Part shown: positions 14,101-24,092 of the stretch, one piece after another
How the letters are laid out: each line of letters starts with the position of its first letter
Numbering within the stretch: the first letter of the stretch is position 1
Source of the DNA: Yamagishiella unicocca
Taxonomy: Eukaryota; Chlorophyta; Chlorophyceae; Chlamydomonadales; Volvocaceae
Reading direction: 5' to 3'
NCBI GenBank assembly: GCA_003116995.1
Contig: BDSL01000134.1
Span: forward strand, 1 to 64,000
DNA: 64,000 bases
The notes under the pieces: model-generated
Told to the model about the DNA's origin: nothing
Database searches by the model: none
What the model saw: the letters and a program-made list of their open reading frames with translations, nothing else
Program-made: the position numbers and the translations under genes

Positions 14101-15898
14101 CGCGTGTCTTCGAACAGGTTGCGGTGCTCCGTACGACGCGCGTGATGGTAGAGGAACGGGAAGGCCGCCAGGAGGTCGTGGAGTCGCGTGACGAGGCGGG
14201 GGCGTGGAGTTCGTAAATGACGAGGGCGATTTCGAAACAAAAGTTGTGAGGGTCCGTGATAACCCGACGTAGGCGTTGAAATGGGCTGGTGAAGATGTTG
14301 CGTTTGCAGCACCCGTTCACTTCGGTTCACTTCGGTGAAGCTGACGAACCGTGTGAGGCGGACGGGGGCGAAGGCAGGCTGGGCACATTTGTCGTAGAGG
14401 CGTGTGCAGAGGCGGCAGGCGTCCCCGAGGGGGACGGGAAGAAGGAGAAGGTCAAGGAATGGCATCTCGCTGTGGAGGAAGTGGGGGTGGAGTTGTGGCT
14501 CGACGCGCAGGGCCGGCGGGTAGATGCCTTGGAGGCCCAGGTGGGTGTCGGTGTTGTACAGGAGGGCGGCCAGGTTGGGGTTTGGGAGGGATAGCAGGTC
14601 GTCGAGGAAACGGACGGAGAACTGGCATTCATCGAGGGCGGTACGAGCGGCGGGGGTGAGGTCCGGCCGGAGGCTTTGTAGGAGAAATTGGTATGCGAAC
14701 CACGCCAGGAGGAGATTGGCGAGGGAGAGAGCGGCAGGTTGAGGGGCTCGGTTCGTGCACCCGCCTACGACCCTCCGACCCGCCTACCTCTTGGACCGGC
14801 CCCCCCCCCTCAGGCCTGGTCCGCCTACCTCGACCGCCGCGCCGCCACCCTGGACGACCTCACCGTCACGTACGACGCCGCGGTCGTGCTAGCGGACATG
14901 TTCATGGGCCTTACGGTGCTGGCGCGCGTGCCCACCAGCAGCGTGGTGGCCTCACCGGGGCTCACGATGCAGTCGGCAGCGGGCACAGCGCTTAACATGG
15001 AGTGGGCGAGGTGAGGAGGGTGAGGGGGAGATACCGCAGGTGGGATAGGTAGGCAGGGTGGGTGGAATACCCCTATTCCAGGGTGGGTGGAATACCCCTA
15101 TTCCAGGGTGGGTGGAATACCCCTATTCGGGCTGGTCTGAGTATTAGCATACGTGTCCACTTGCCGCCCTTTGTTGCCGTACCTTACGTATCGAACGGAC
15201 CCTCCCTTCCCGCCATGCCCACACCTCCTGACATCCTTCTCGCATCCACCCACCCATCCACCATCGCCGTCAGGAGTTGCTGTTTCCGTTTCCGTTTGCC
15301 TCTGCACCTATGCCTGCCTCCCCCTTCCCGCCCCCCCCCCTCCCTCGTTGCACCAGCGGCGTGGTGGTTGTTACTTTGTGGGACACCGGCAGGACGGCCA
15401 CCGTGCTGTGGGCCGACCTGGCAGTGGGCGGGGTGAGGGGGTGAACGGGTCGGGGGGGCGTCCAGGGCGCTGGTATCCCACCATTGGACCATATGGATGC
15501 GCAGGGGCTTTAGCTTCGGCCAGGTTCACGTGGCCAGGTGTTCCAGTGTGAGGGCTGCTGCGAGGTAGGGCGGGTTCTGGGTAGTGAAGGGTCGAGAGCA
15601 GTTCGTTGCATCACATGCCGATGTAGTGGCCTCACCTCGCACCCTACCTCGCACGTGCCGCACTGCTGCCAGCGGCCCACACTACCCCCCATAGGCAACC
15701 ACCCACTTCCCTTGCAGGGGCGGGTCAGACCCCGCACCTCGGACCTGTGGCCCTTGGCCCCCGCCCCCCCTGTCGCGTAGCAGCTACAGACTTACCATGT
15801 ACGGCTCCCATCAGCAGTAAATCCCCATCCCTTACCCCCCGCGCCCGGCCAAATCCCAGAACGTGGTGCACGTCATCGACTCCCTGCTCGCCAACTAA
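5117..15898 (+). CDS. Gametolysin-type M11 metalloprotease with fucolectin-like, WSC-like and FAS1 domains
   Basis: Predicted secreted matrix protease of 1207 aa. Exons with matching phases: 5117-5278, 5474-5569, 5881-6000, 6358-6474, 6834-7086, 7233-7618, 7883-8124, 8318-8416, 8863-9199, 9996-10100, 10370-10571, 10872-11044, 11326-11450, 11636-11694, 11839-11964, 12226-12375, 12577-12870, 13054-13319, 14814-15010, 15357-15432, 15860-15898. Residues 1-100 resemble a gametolysin propeptide. The peptidase domain has the zinc site HEFGHNLNLFH (ligands about H247, H251, H257), split by an intron, and a downstream SAMSYS Met-turn. Two fucolectin/discoidin-like modules follow (about 480-775, each with WLSVDLG and DCC), then an EGF-like Cys segment, two WSC-like modules (YVSCF, YVGCF) and one FAS1 domain (about 1043-1205, TVLLPTNEAW, ending VVHVIDSLL). 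The exon 3 donor is GC rather than GT. No signal peptide is seen, so the true start may lie in an upstream exon. The first four exons are the least certain. Confidence 0.85.
9697..9905 (+). repeat. G-rich minisatellite in an intron, G-quadruplex-like
   Basis: Repeated gggcaggggtgggg units fill much of the intron between the exons ending at 9199 and starting at 9996. Runs of three to seven G lie on the coding (non-template) strand, so the transcript would carry them. Confidence 0.85.
13385..14760 (-). mobile_element. Penelope-like element fragment, antisense inside an intron
   Basis: It lies in the intron (13320-14813) that separates two FAS1-coding exons of the M11 protease gene and runs opposite to that gene. 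The 3' end (13385-13470, rich in aaaacccgtt-type sequence and a gatgcatgctgg string) matches the 3' ends of the copies at 49930 and 59160. The 5' part is cut off within the reverse transcriptase. Confidence 0.75.
14088..14745 (-). pseudogene. Penelope-like reverse transcriptase, partial and frameshifted
   Basis: Reading the minus strand from about 14745, the frame gives the end of RT motif B (SLANLLLAWF), then the catalytic motif C region FSVRFLDDLLSL, then EMPFLDLLLL and CTRLYDKCAQPAF. These match the Penelope pattern 'LPFLDVLV...VYRKPTHTDRYL'. After about 14340 the frame shifts; continuing homology is seen as RVITDPHNFCFEIALVIYEL and LHDLLAAFPFLYHHAR in other frames. Motif A and everything upstream are absent, so this copy cannot be functional. 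The assignment to Penelope-like elements rests on motif order and spacing only. Confidence 0.7.
15059..15128. repeat. 25-bp repeat, three tandem copies
   Basis: The unit gggtggaatacccctattcc is repeated three times with near-perfect identity in the intron after the exon ending at 15010. Confidence 0.9.
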
Positions 15899-18800
15899 GG
15901 ACGTCGCGGCCGCACCACTTCGTGTGGCGGCAGGGGCTGCGGCGTGGCACGACAGCCGAGGCCATAACAGCCACCGATCCCTAGCTAAATAGCGTTCGCT
16001 CCAAGGCTTTGGACCGGAGGTCCAGCGGTTAGCAGTGTTCATTGAGCGCCGGTGGTATCCGTCCGCAGATGCCTTCCAGTGGAGAGAAGAGCTGTACCCC
16101 GAGTACGTATTGCCATCATCACGGTACATAACCACCTGCCGGGGGGCTGACAGAGCGCCCCAGCCCTAATGCGAGTTGTGTACTGCTGCGCTGCATGCGC
16201 CATGAGTTCACGGACCTTCATCCCGTCGTTCGTTATCTCTCCCACCACGTGCGTTCCGGTTGCCAGTACGAACAAATAAACTCGGTTGCGTTGATAAACA
16301 TCGGCCCTGTGGCTTCGTTTACCAATGTTGTACGCGTACGGCAACCGGACTTCCGCTCGCCTCTGGATTAATAATCCTATGTATACTGCACTGGTTCAGC
16401 GCTGGTTCGCCAGATGCTTGCGGAACGAGTCGGCACTGAAGGCGTCCATGCGGGGCGCCGGCCAGCAGCAGCGGCGCCCAGGCAGGCCGCTGCGGGCCGC
16501 TGCCAGCAGCCGTGGGAGCACCGTCACAGGGCCGCTCCACCGTTGAATAGTTGGTGACACATCCCTGACCAACATTGGATTTATGCAACAGGGGTAAGGG
16601 CACTGCTGTCAGTCCCTTTAGTGTCGGTGAGTGCCTCGACTCGCGATCTGCTTCATCCGCCCGTATATACCTTCTGATCTAGTGGTTGGTTAATTGGTCG
16701 TTGATTGTTGCTGTTGTTGCTGTTGTTGTGTGTGAGCGCAGCGCTGCAATAACCCTTTTAGCGGCGCCAAAAAGTGAGCCGACCGCGCGCCAGGCTGCGT
16801 GGTAGCTGCGCCGCCGCGCTCTTCCTGGTGCATAGCAGGTAGAGCCCAGTCGTGCCAGGTGGTTTCTCGTTAGGGCTCCCTTAAACTGTACCCATTGCAT
16901 CGCGCTGCCATACTGCTGCGGCGTCGGCGGCAGCCTGTTGAGCTGCACGTTCTAATATGCGTCATACGGAGAGCGCCCTAAACTGGGCGGTCGGGATGAT
17001 AGGACACCCCCGCCTCGCATTCCCACAGGCGTGCAAGTACTGCTGGCGGGTTTGTTATATTTATGGTGTACTATCTTTATGTTGGCTCGATGTTCTCTGA
17101 AAAGAATGCGTTCATACGTGCAGAAGGGATTGACTACCCTGAGTGTCGTCAACAGCCCGTGATAACCTGGGTATCTTTTGTCCGCGCTTCTCCTCTTACC
17201 GCTCCGCCGCTGCGACGTGGCTGGAGGCCCTAAGCCGCACTGCAAAGCTGCGGCGGCTGCCGCCGGTGGGCGGGCATTGCTGGAAGCGTCTTTATGTACA
17301 GGATGTATGGTTTCGATGCAGCTGTACGTGTTAGAGCTGCGATTGCGAATTGTGTCGGGAAACATGAGCTGTGTGGTCACACCTCGCGCTGAAACCAACT
17401 GCGTGGATGGAGTTGATTGTAGGAAACATGTGCAGGGCAGCGACCACCTAGTGCTATGTCATGAGCGATCCGTTGCACAGTCGTGGGTGGGGGATTGTAG
17501 AGGTTGCGGGAAGTCGCGGCACAGCGAGCAGGCCCTCTACGTAGTAGCGGAGGCACATGAACGTGTTTGAATACAGAATTGTGTTGCCTGAGCTGGATCC
17601 TTTATTTTCATGTCGCGTCGTGCGCTGTTCTTCCGTGAGACGTGATGTAGATTAAGTGAAGCGGTCGCTCCTGCGACAAGTAACCATGTAGTGCTGCGTT
17701 AGGTTTTCCTCCTTTGTCCCCTTCAGTGACAGGTGCGATAATGCCCAGTAATGGCACGGTCTTCCTGTCCGCAGTCAACTGTAATAATTGCTATTTACTC
17801 ATTGCCGGAATCCCCAGAATCGTATCCCACGGAAGCTGGGTCAGGGCGAAGTGCGCGAACAAAGCATAACTGGCTACCGCTACATGCCAATAATCCCGCT
17901 CATAGGCAAGAAATGACCACAACTGGCGGGGCAGCTGGCTGGGTGCCTGGCTGGCTGGCTGACTGGCAGGGTGCGTGGTGTCACACGAGAGAGCTTGGGT
18001 GATTAGCGGGCAGCAAGTCTGTCGAGACTGCCCGCGGTGGCGGATATGGCTCGCTTGACCTGTGGTCCAACGGCGACAGGCGGGCTACCTACCACAGAGG
18101 CACTCCGTGTGCGCCTGTGACGATACGATCCCTGACTGCCGACAAGAGTACTGGCCAGGCGCTACTGGGAACGAGTTGAGAAGCAAGGCCGCGACCCCCT
18201 ACTTCTCAGCGGGCTCCAGCGCAGCGATTCGATTACGATGCGAGAGTGCTGCGGGTGATCGTTCTCATGCGATTCCGGGAGTCTCGCACGGGGCTTGTTG
18301 TCTAGCTCAAGACTTTACAGTGCACAGTCTGGAGCCGAAAAGCGGCCATAATGGCCCGCTTTCGGCCTTTACATAGCACCAACACACGTGACGAAAGTTC
18401 GACACATAGGGCCCTACTCTCACCAACATACGGAACCTCGTCCAAAGAAACCACGAACGACACACTCCGACTGCACAGAACGTCGTTTCTATTATACCAG
18501 GTAGTCAACAGATACAGCCCCGCTGATAAGCGGGCTGAAAACACCCACCGCGCGCCTGTTTGTGCGACACTCTGTTCCCGCCAAGCGGAAAGGTAGGAAA
18601 CGATCGCGCTACGATCACACTCGTACCGCGACGCGGCACAGGGCCCAAAACGAGCCTTACTACGACCCAACCGAAGTAGAACTAACATGCTAGTGACTAA
18701 TTATGGTTTTGACGGTAATTTGTCGATGACGGTGAAATGACGCGACAGTGGCTGGGTGCCTGGCTGGCTGGGTGGCAGGGTGCGTGGCTGGGTGCCTGGG

Positions 18801-19580
18801 TACGAAAGTGTACGTACGAGTTCATGGAACCCAGCTACGGGACTCTCCTGGTCTGGGGCCCAGTGTAACAGTTATTACCACGGGACTCCCCGAGCTGGCT
18901 GCGGTTCGGGTCCTTGCGATAGCCACAATGCGCGACACTCCGCCTCACACATGCCGGGTCACTCGGAGGTGCAAGGGCCGAATGACTAACGACAATTACT
19001 GATCGCCGTAGCAAGGTCTCGAAGCGTAGCGTAGAAACCGGAGAGGGCCTTTAGCGTGGGGCCGCCTGTCTGTCTGTCTGCAATTCGTGGAGCGTCCAGC
19101 CGTTTCGGCTGGTTTTGGAGCGCCGGGTGCCGATTGATAGTGGCAAGTCATCTTGTATTCTTGTTTGTGGGCCACCGACCCGGGTGTGGTGCGGTGTGAT
19201 CGATGCGATCGGTGCGATCGGTGCGATCGGTACGCTACCTTTACTTCGACCTCTAACCCTATCGGTATCGCCATTCCGGAATGGGTACGCGATTCGCTGG
19301 GACGATGGGGTATTGCTGGGCCCGGGTATTGGCGCCGGGGTCGCGCATCGCACCGAGCGGAGCGCCGGGGTATGATGTCCGGGGTCCGCGTTGGCCACCG
19401 AATTCGGGTGTATGACAACTCGCGTCCGTGCCAATTTAACGCGACCAATGATTCAACAGTACTGATAGCGATGTAGCGCACCGAGGTCGTGCACCGAGGG
19501 TATACCGCCCACAGTACACCGTCACTACTACCCGTCCGCCCGCAATCGATGCCCCACCCCCGCACACCGCCGCTGCACAC
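15899..19580. other. No gene recognised
   Basis: Short open frames only. Two ctggctgggtgcctggctgg-type patches (about 17930-17985 and 18750-18810) resemble each other. I found no domain, tRNA or element in this 3.7-kb stretch. Confidence 0.45.
19198..19234. repeat. 9-bp repeat, about four copies
   Basis: The unit gcgatcggt is tandemly repeated. Confidence 0.85.
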
Positions 19581-19582
19581 GA

Positions 19583-19708
19583 GAGAGAGAGAGACCGCGT
19601 TACAGTGGCCGCACGACAGGCGGCACCCGCCCTTATCCCGGCGGGAAAGCACTGCGGAAGAGACACGGAACCAAGGTCGGGTACGGGCAACAGCAGGCAA
19701 ACAGCACA
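19583..19708 (-). mobile_element. Solo 3' end of retrotransposon family 1
   Basis: About 117 bp identical to the last part of the full copy's 3' UTR, ending (minus strand) in TAACGCGG followed by a (TC)n tail. It lies immediately downstream of the poly(A) tail of copy 1, so two 3' ends are head-to-tail. The string tcgtgtgc borders it on both sides (minus strand), which fits an 8-bp target-site duplication. Confidence 0.8.
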
Positions 19709-19714
19709 CGATTT

Positions 19715-21729
19715 TTTTTTTTTTTTGAGAGAGACCGCGTTACAGTGGCCGCACGACAGGCGGCACCCGCCCTTATCCCGGCGGGAAAGCACTGCGGAAG
19801 AGACACGGAACCAAGGTCGGGTACGGGCAACAGCAGGCAAACAGCATCATGCAAAGTCAGCACAAGCGACGGCAGGACACGGCCCCATGCAGGCCACCCT
19901 TACACGTCAAAACCACCACAAAAGCCCCCATTGGCTCACCTGCCCATCACCCGCACCACTCGTATCTCGAACCAGCAAAGGTGGCACCAGGAAAGAAAGA
20001 ACGAAAGAACAAACAGCAGCCAAGGCAGGCTAGCTAGGGCGGCACGGCGCACATGAGCCGACCCCCGGTTACGAACAAAAATGGGTGGTCCACCCCCACG
20101 TCACCCCAGTCCTTGCGGGGCAAACCCAAGCCCGCAAAGTCCCGCAGCAAGGCCCAGAACTTAGCAAGGAGGCCAGAACGCATAGCAGCAGGGAGGGTGG
20201 GGCCGGGGAGCCGATGAGAGTGTATGTACCGGCGCGCCCACTCCATCGCGTTGAGCGCCGCCAACGCCACCACATCCCACACACACTGCAGCACAGTGGT
20301 CGGATCCGGCGACACACACAACCACACATGCTCACGCGTGACCCCGCATCCACAGCAGACTTCCAGTTCATCCCAGAGCGGGCGGACGAGGGGGCAAGAC
20401 CAAAAGTGATGCAAGCGCGGCGACTCGGCCACACCCGCTGCAGCGGGGTAACAGCCGCAAGCACACGGTTCGGGTGGGACCAGCGGGAGGTGGGAGGAGC
20501 CCGGCATGGGCACCCCGTCAACCGCCAGCCGCCAGAGGACCTCCTTCCACCGCGGCTCCCACTTAAGACGCTTCCACAACCGCCGCCATACCGCGCGTAA
20601 CGCCACAAGGGCCGCCTCGGGCGTGGCAGCCACAGCAGGGGACAGCCCGAGCGCCTCCCGCACATACGCCGCATGACAGGCCTGCCTGGGGCGCTCCAGT
20701 TCCGCCGCCTGGAGCAGGGTGCCCAGCTTGACGGTGAAGGAGGTGAGGGGCAGCACGGCGTCCACACCCAGCCGCCACCCCAGGCGAGCAAGGAGGAGAG
20801 CATCCACCTCGTCAGGCGACGGCGGGGCGGGGCCATCGGGCGCCAGGCGAGCAGCAGCGAGCCATGCGGGCGAGATGTCAGAAAGGAGAGCGGCCACCGC
20901 AGCCCGCGCCGCGATGCGATCTTGGAGCGCACCCATGGCCAGCTCGGAGGGCGCCAGCTCGTGCCGTACGAGCGTCGTCCAGCGCTCAGCCAGCCGGCTG
21001 AAGATGGCCATGCCCGGCGTCGTCGCCAGGGCATGGGCGCGCTCCACCTCAAACGCGGTCATAGCGTCCTGCACCCGGACGGCGTCGCCGACGGTCAGCA
21101 GGCGGCGGCACATGGTGAGGGGGCCATGGATAGCCTCCAACCCCGGCCGCCGGCCCGGCGCCCCCGCGTTGGGCAGGAGCGGGTTGCCCCACAGCGGCGC
21201 GTTGAAGCACCAGACGCCCGGCTCCAGGGGGGGGTCCGCGACGTCAGACAGGGGGGGGAGGTGACCGAGGCTCGTGGCAAGCCGGTGGATGTCCGGGGGC
21301 AAGCTGAAGGGGGCGCCGAGCCACGGGCCATCCGGGCGAGCTGTGGTGACGGCCAGCGGGCGGAAGGCAGGGTGGAGGGTAGAGAGGAAGGAGACCGCAA
21401 TCCGGATCCACGGCGCGCGGGCAGCCGGGGGCTGCAGCGCGGAGCGGGCGACCGTCAGGCTCCACTTGGCATGCCGGCTGAGGACATGCAGCCGAAGGGG
21501 CAGTACACCGAAGCCGCCGATGGTGGGATGACCGGAGAGCAGGCGGAGGGGGACACCAGTGAAACGGCGCTGGGCGTCATCAGGGCCTAGCTCCCGATCC
21601 ACCAGCTTTGCGACAAGGGCCATGATGCCAGCAAGGACCTCCGCCGGCGGCAGCCCCGAGTGCTCCATGTGGTACGTCGCCATATGGAGAGCATAAGCTG
21701 CAGCCGCAGTGGCACGGCCGAACATCGAC
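19715..21729 (-). mobile_element. Non-LTR retrotransposon family 1, copy 1, 5'-truncated
   Basis: The sequence from 21729 down to about 19731 matches the inverse of 54556-56560 almost base for base, then ends in a 14-base poly(A) tail (poly-T on the plus strand at 19716-19729). The match with copy 2 stops abruptly at about 21729, so this copy is truncated at the 5' end. The junction is about 78 bp upstream of the initiator tRNA-Met gene, which points the other way. A simple-sequence or poly(A) tail plus 5' truncation is typical of target-primed reverse transcription. Confidence 0.85.
20034..21728 (-). CDS. C-terminal part of retrotransposon family 1 polyprotein
   Basis: Open to its stop with no internal break (about 563 aa visible). 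The start is lost by 5' truncation. The N-terminal end, MFGRATAAAAYAL, is the thumb region that follows a non-LTR reverse transcriptase core. The GGFGVLPLRLHVLSRHAKW string corresponds to the L1-type 'GGLGV' segment. Near the end CACGCY...LHHFWSCPLVRPLW is a zf-RVT-like Cys/His motif (C-x-C...H-H...C), known in plant and algal L1-like proteins. The RT catalytic core itself is missing. The product of this copy could not reverse-transcribe alone. Confidence 0.75.
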   Translation of the reverse strand, partial: SMFGRATAAAAYALHMATYHMEHSGLPPAEVLAGIMALVAKLVDRELGPDDAQRRFTGVPLRLLSGHPTIGGFGVLPLRLHVLSRHAKWSLTVARSALQPPAARAPWIRIAVSFLSTLHPAFRPLAVTTARPDGPWLGAPFSLPPDIHRLATSLGHLPPLSDVADPPLEPGVWCFNAPLWGNPLLPNAGAPGRRPGLEAIHGPLTMCRRLLTVGDAVRVQDAMTAFEVERAHALATTPGMAIFSRLAERWTTLVRHELAPSELAMGALQDRIAARAAVAALLSDISPAWLAAARLAPDGPAPPSPDEVDALLLARLGWRLGVDAVLPLTSFTVKLGTLLQAAELERPRQACHAAYVREALGLSPAVAATPEAALVALRAVWRRLWKRLKWEPRWKEVLWRLAVDGVPMPGSSHLPLVPPEPCACGCYPAAAGVAESPRLHHFWSCPLVRPLWDELEVCCGCGVTREHVWLCVSPDPTTVLQCVWDVVALAALNAMEWARRYIHSHRLPGPTLPAAMRSGLLAKFWALLRDFAGLGLPRKDWGDVGVDHPFLFVTGGRLMCAVPP

Positions 21730-21807
21730 CATTCGGGTATTGCGACGGCCCCTCCCGCAAGTAGACGAGTTGCAAATCGCAGTGTTCAACCTGTATCCTC
21801 CCTTCCT

Positions 21808-21879
21808 ATCGAGATGGCGCAGCGGAAGCGTGCGGGGCTCATAACCCCGAGGTCCCAGGATCGAAACCTGGTCTCGATA
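21808..21879 (+). tRNA. Initiator tRNA-Met (CAT)
   Basis: A 72-nt cloverleaf: acceptor ATCGAGA pairs with TCTCGAT, discriminator A, anticodon loop CTCATAA. The A1:U72 pair and the T-arm GGATCGAAACC are hallmarks of eukaryotic initiator tRNA. Internal A box (GGCGCAGCGG) and B box are intact, there is no intron and CCA is not encoded. I do not see a T4 or longer Pol III terminator in the next 80 bp, which is unusual. Confidence 0.97.
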
Positions 21880-22339
21880 TTTCATAATTAGTTGCGGCGC
21901 AAGTACTCTGTTGTACGTGTCACGTTGGTGATAACCTTCCTTGACCTTCCGGCAACCACCTAGCGGCACATTTTTGCAATGGCGAGTTACTTAGATGAAT
22001 GTGTGAACGTGTTAACGCCATAGGGATCAGGTTGTCAGTTTGCGTCACTCTAGCTTAACACCGCTGCAGTGTAACCTGTGACGCGAGATTGCGACTTCTA
22101 TGAGAGGTACGTTGTTTCCACGGGTGTACTGAACATCCCGCCGCCATCGCGAAGTTGGACCAGTTCTGCCGGTGGGTCGCCCGACCGCCCGCGGCCGCCA
22201 TCGTCATGCGCTGCCCACATCGACACCTAGGCCCAGAGGCTGGAGAGAACGAGGGGAGCGGGAGCTATGGACCCCTCGCGTTAAGTGTTGATAGTAAGCG
22301 CTGTAACGGTGGGCCACAGGGAAACAGGAAACCAACAGA

Positions 22340-22460
22340 ACTTTGGGTCCTTGTAACAGGCACGAACTAACGATTTCCGTTGTTGTTGTTGTAACGGTTA
22401 CAGTGGGCTCCAGAACAAAAAGGTTGGACCATCGGGCACATCGCTTGACACTGAGGGAGA
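22340..22460 (-). repeat. Dispersed repeat, related to 58310-58400
   Basis: The reverse complement of about 22385-22450 matches 58316-58390, sharing cagtgtca-gcgatg-gcccgatggt and ctgtaaccgttacaacaa-type strings. A shorter ctgtaaccgttacaacaa piece recurs at 22802. Origin unknown. Confidence 0.6.
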
Positions 22461-22710
22461 CGGAGGAGACAGAGACCGACATGCACCGGAACATACAAAG
22501 GCAAACCACAAGAACACCAATCGGTCGTAGGCAGGGGGAATTTGCACTAGAGGCTCCCCTATCAGGAACCGACCATCAACCAGCCAGAAGACCAGCAACC
22601 GACGAAGCAATGAAGCGCCGCAACGATGCAAGCATCGGGACCGTCCGCCTCTCATCCCGAAAAGCACGGACTCCAAGTAGGGCTCAACGCGCACATAGGA
22701 CAGGAAAGTA

Positions 22711-23960
22711 CATCTAGGAAGGGAGACACCGGGCCCCCAAAACTACCCGGACCGATCACTAAGCCGCCAGCACCTCAGCCGGTCCTCCACACACAAGGCC
22801 ACTGTAACCGTTACAACAACGCCGATGATCAGAGGGTCGGTTCCGTTTGTGAGAAAGGAAAACCGTTCACGCCCAGAACGCGGAAGCTATAGGCCAGCGC
22901 ACGCATAAGCCAGCGTACCGGTATGCGCAAAGAAAGAAAAACTCAACGCAGCAAAGCCCCTCAGAAGGGCCCAAAACTCCACCACCCCACGGCGAATGGC
23001 ACGATCCAGGAGACCACTTCCCGGGGTACGAGGGAGGCCACCAGCCCCCGCCATTTTCAAGGCCGCAGCCATAAACCGGCGCCCCACCTCCATGGCAGTA
23101 ATAACCGCCAGGATTACTACATCCCAGACGCAGGGCTGCACCCCGGGGGGGTGCTTGCACCAACCAGACTTGCGCCCGTGTCACCCCTGCACCGAGCTGG
23201 GTTTCGAGTTGGGCAATCACTGCTTGAGCCACCGGGCAGAACCAGAAGTGGTGCAGGCGGGGGGTAACCGCTCCTGGACGCTCCCCAGCCGGCACACCGC
23301 ATCCACAGGGGGCAGCCGCTACCGTCCGCATATGCGAGTTCCCGAAAAGGGGGATCCCATCGACAGACAGCCACCACCAGCCCTCGTAATAGGAAGGCTC
23401 CCACTTCATGTCAGACCAGAGCCGCTGAAACACTTGCTGCAGGGCAGTCAGGGCCGCTGGCAGGACAGGCCCGGCACCCCCAAGCGCTTCGCGCACAAAC
23501 ATCTCATGCGCGGCCCGCCGGGCGTCCGCGATCTCGACCAGCTGCACAGCCGTCCCAACCCGAACAGTCATATCCCGCAGCACCAGTGGCGCCCCGCCGC
23601 AAAACGCCATCCTAGGCGCGTGGTGAGCATGGACCCCACTTCCTCCACCCCAGATAGAACGTGGGGTATACCCTGGGAGGACGATGGCAGCACCAGCGCC
23701 GCGGCTTGCTTCCACGGGGTCGGCACCTCGGCAAGCAACGCTTCTAAAGACCCCATACATCCCCGCCAGCGACCAAACCCCAGAAACGCCAACACCGAGC
23801 GCAAACGAAGGCAGGCACACCACCAGCGCACGCAGGCATCAAGGGATGGACATATGTACCTTTCCGTCCAACGACTGAATGGCGTCAAATATCAACCACC
23901 AGGCGATAAACCATTTGGCATCCAAAGCAACCGCCAGAATTGATCCCGGCCCCGGTTCCG
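22711..23960 (-). mobile_element. Retrotransposon family 2, degraded 3' portion
   Basis: The encoded C-terminal region is homologous to family 1 at protein level (same order of motifs) but not at DNA level, so it is a separate family. Its 3' UTR and last exon-like segment recur as a truncated copy at 53181-53421. The 5' limit is set by loss of recognisable homology and is approximate; the next gene ends at 24093. Confidence 0.7.
22887..23888 (-). pseudogene. C-terminal retrotransposon family 2 protein with frameshifts
   Basis: Three frames must be joined. First comes LLAEVPTPWKQAA...RLGWRF (about 23888-23590), aligning with the family 1 segment LLSDISPAWLAAA...RLGWRL. Then LVEIADARRAAHEMFVREAL...WLSVDGIPLFGNSH and the zinc-like CGCG...LHHFWFCPVAQAV (to about 23150). 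Last is VWDVVILAVITAMEVGRR...VEFWALL (23141-22887). One break falls in a run of seven G at about 23145 and could be a sequencing error; the other is near 23590. No RT core is present. Confidence 0.7.
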
Positions 23961-24092
23961 GGCCGCTAGAACAGTTCCTCCTACATAGGAAGGCTTGCAG
24001 CATATTATAGGCACCACGCGTATGTCCTTTTAACCAGCTCCCAAAAAGCAAGCAGCAACCTTCCTTGGCACGTGCTGCTGATGGGTATACAG

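Noticed and set aside
20673..21590. 305-aa and 181-aa frames opposite to the retrotransposon protein
   Set aside because: Antisense shadows in GC-rich coding DNA; the same shadows appear opposite copy 2 at 54973-55608.
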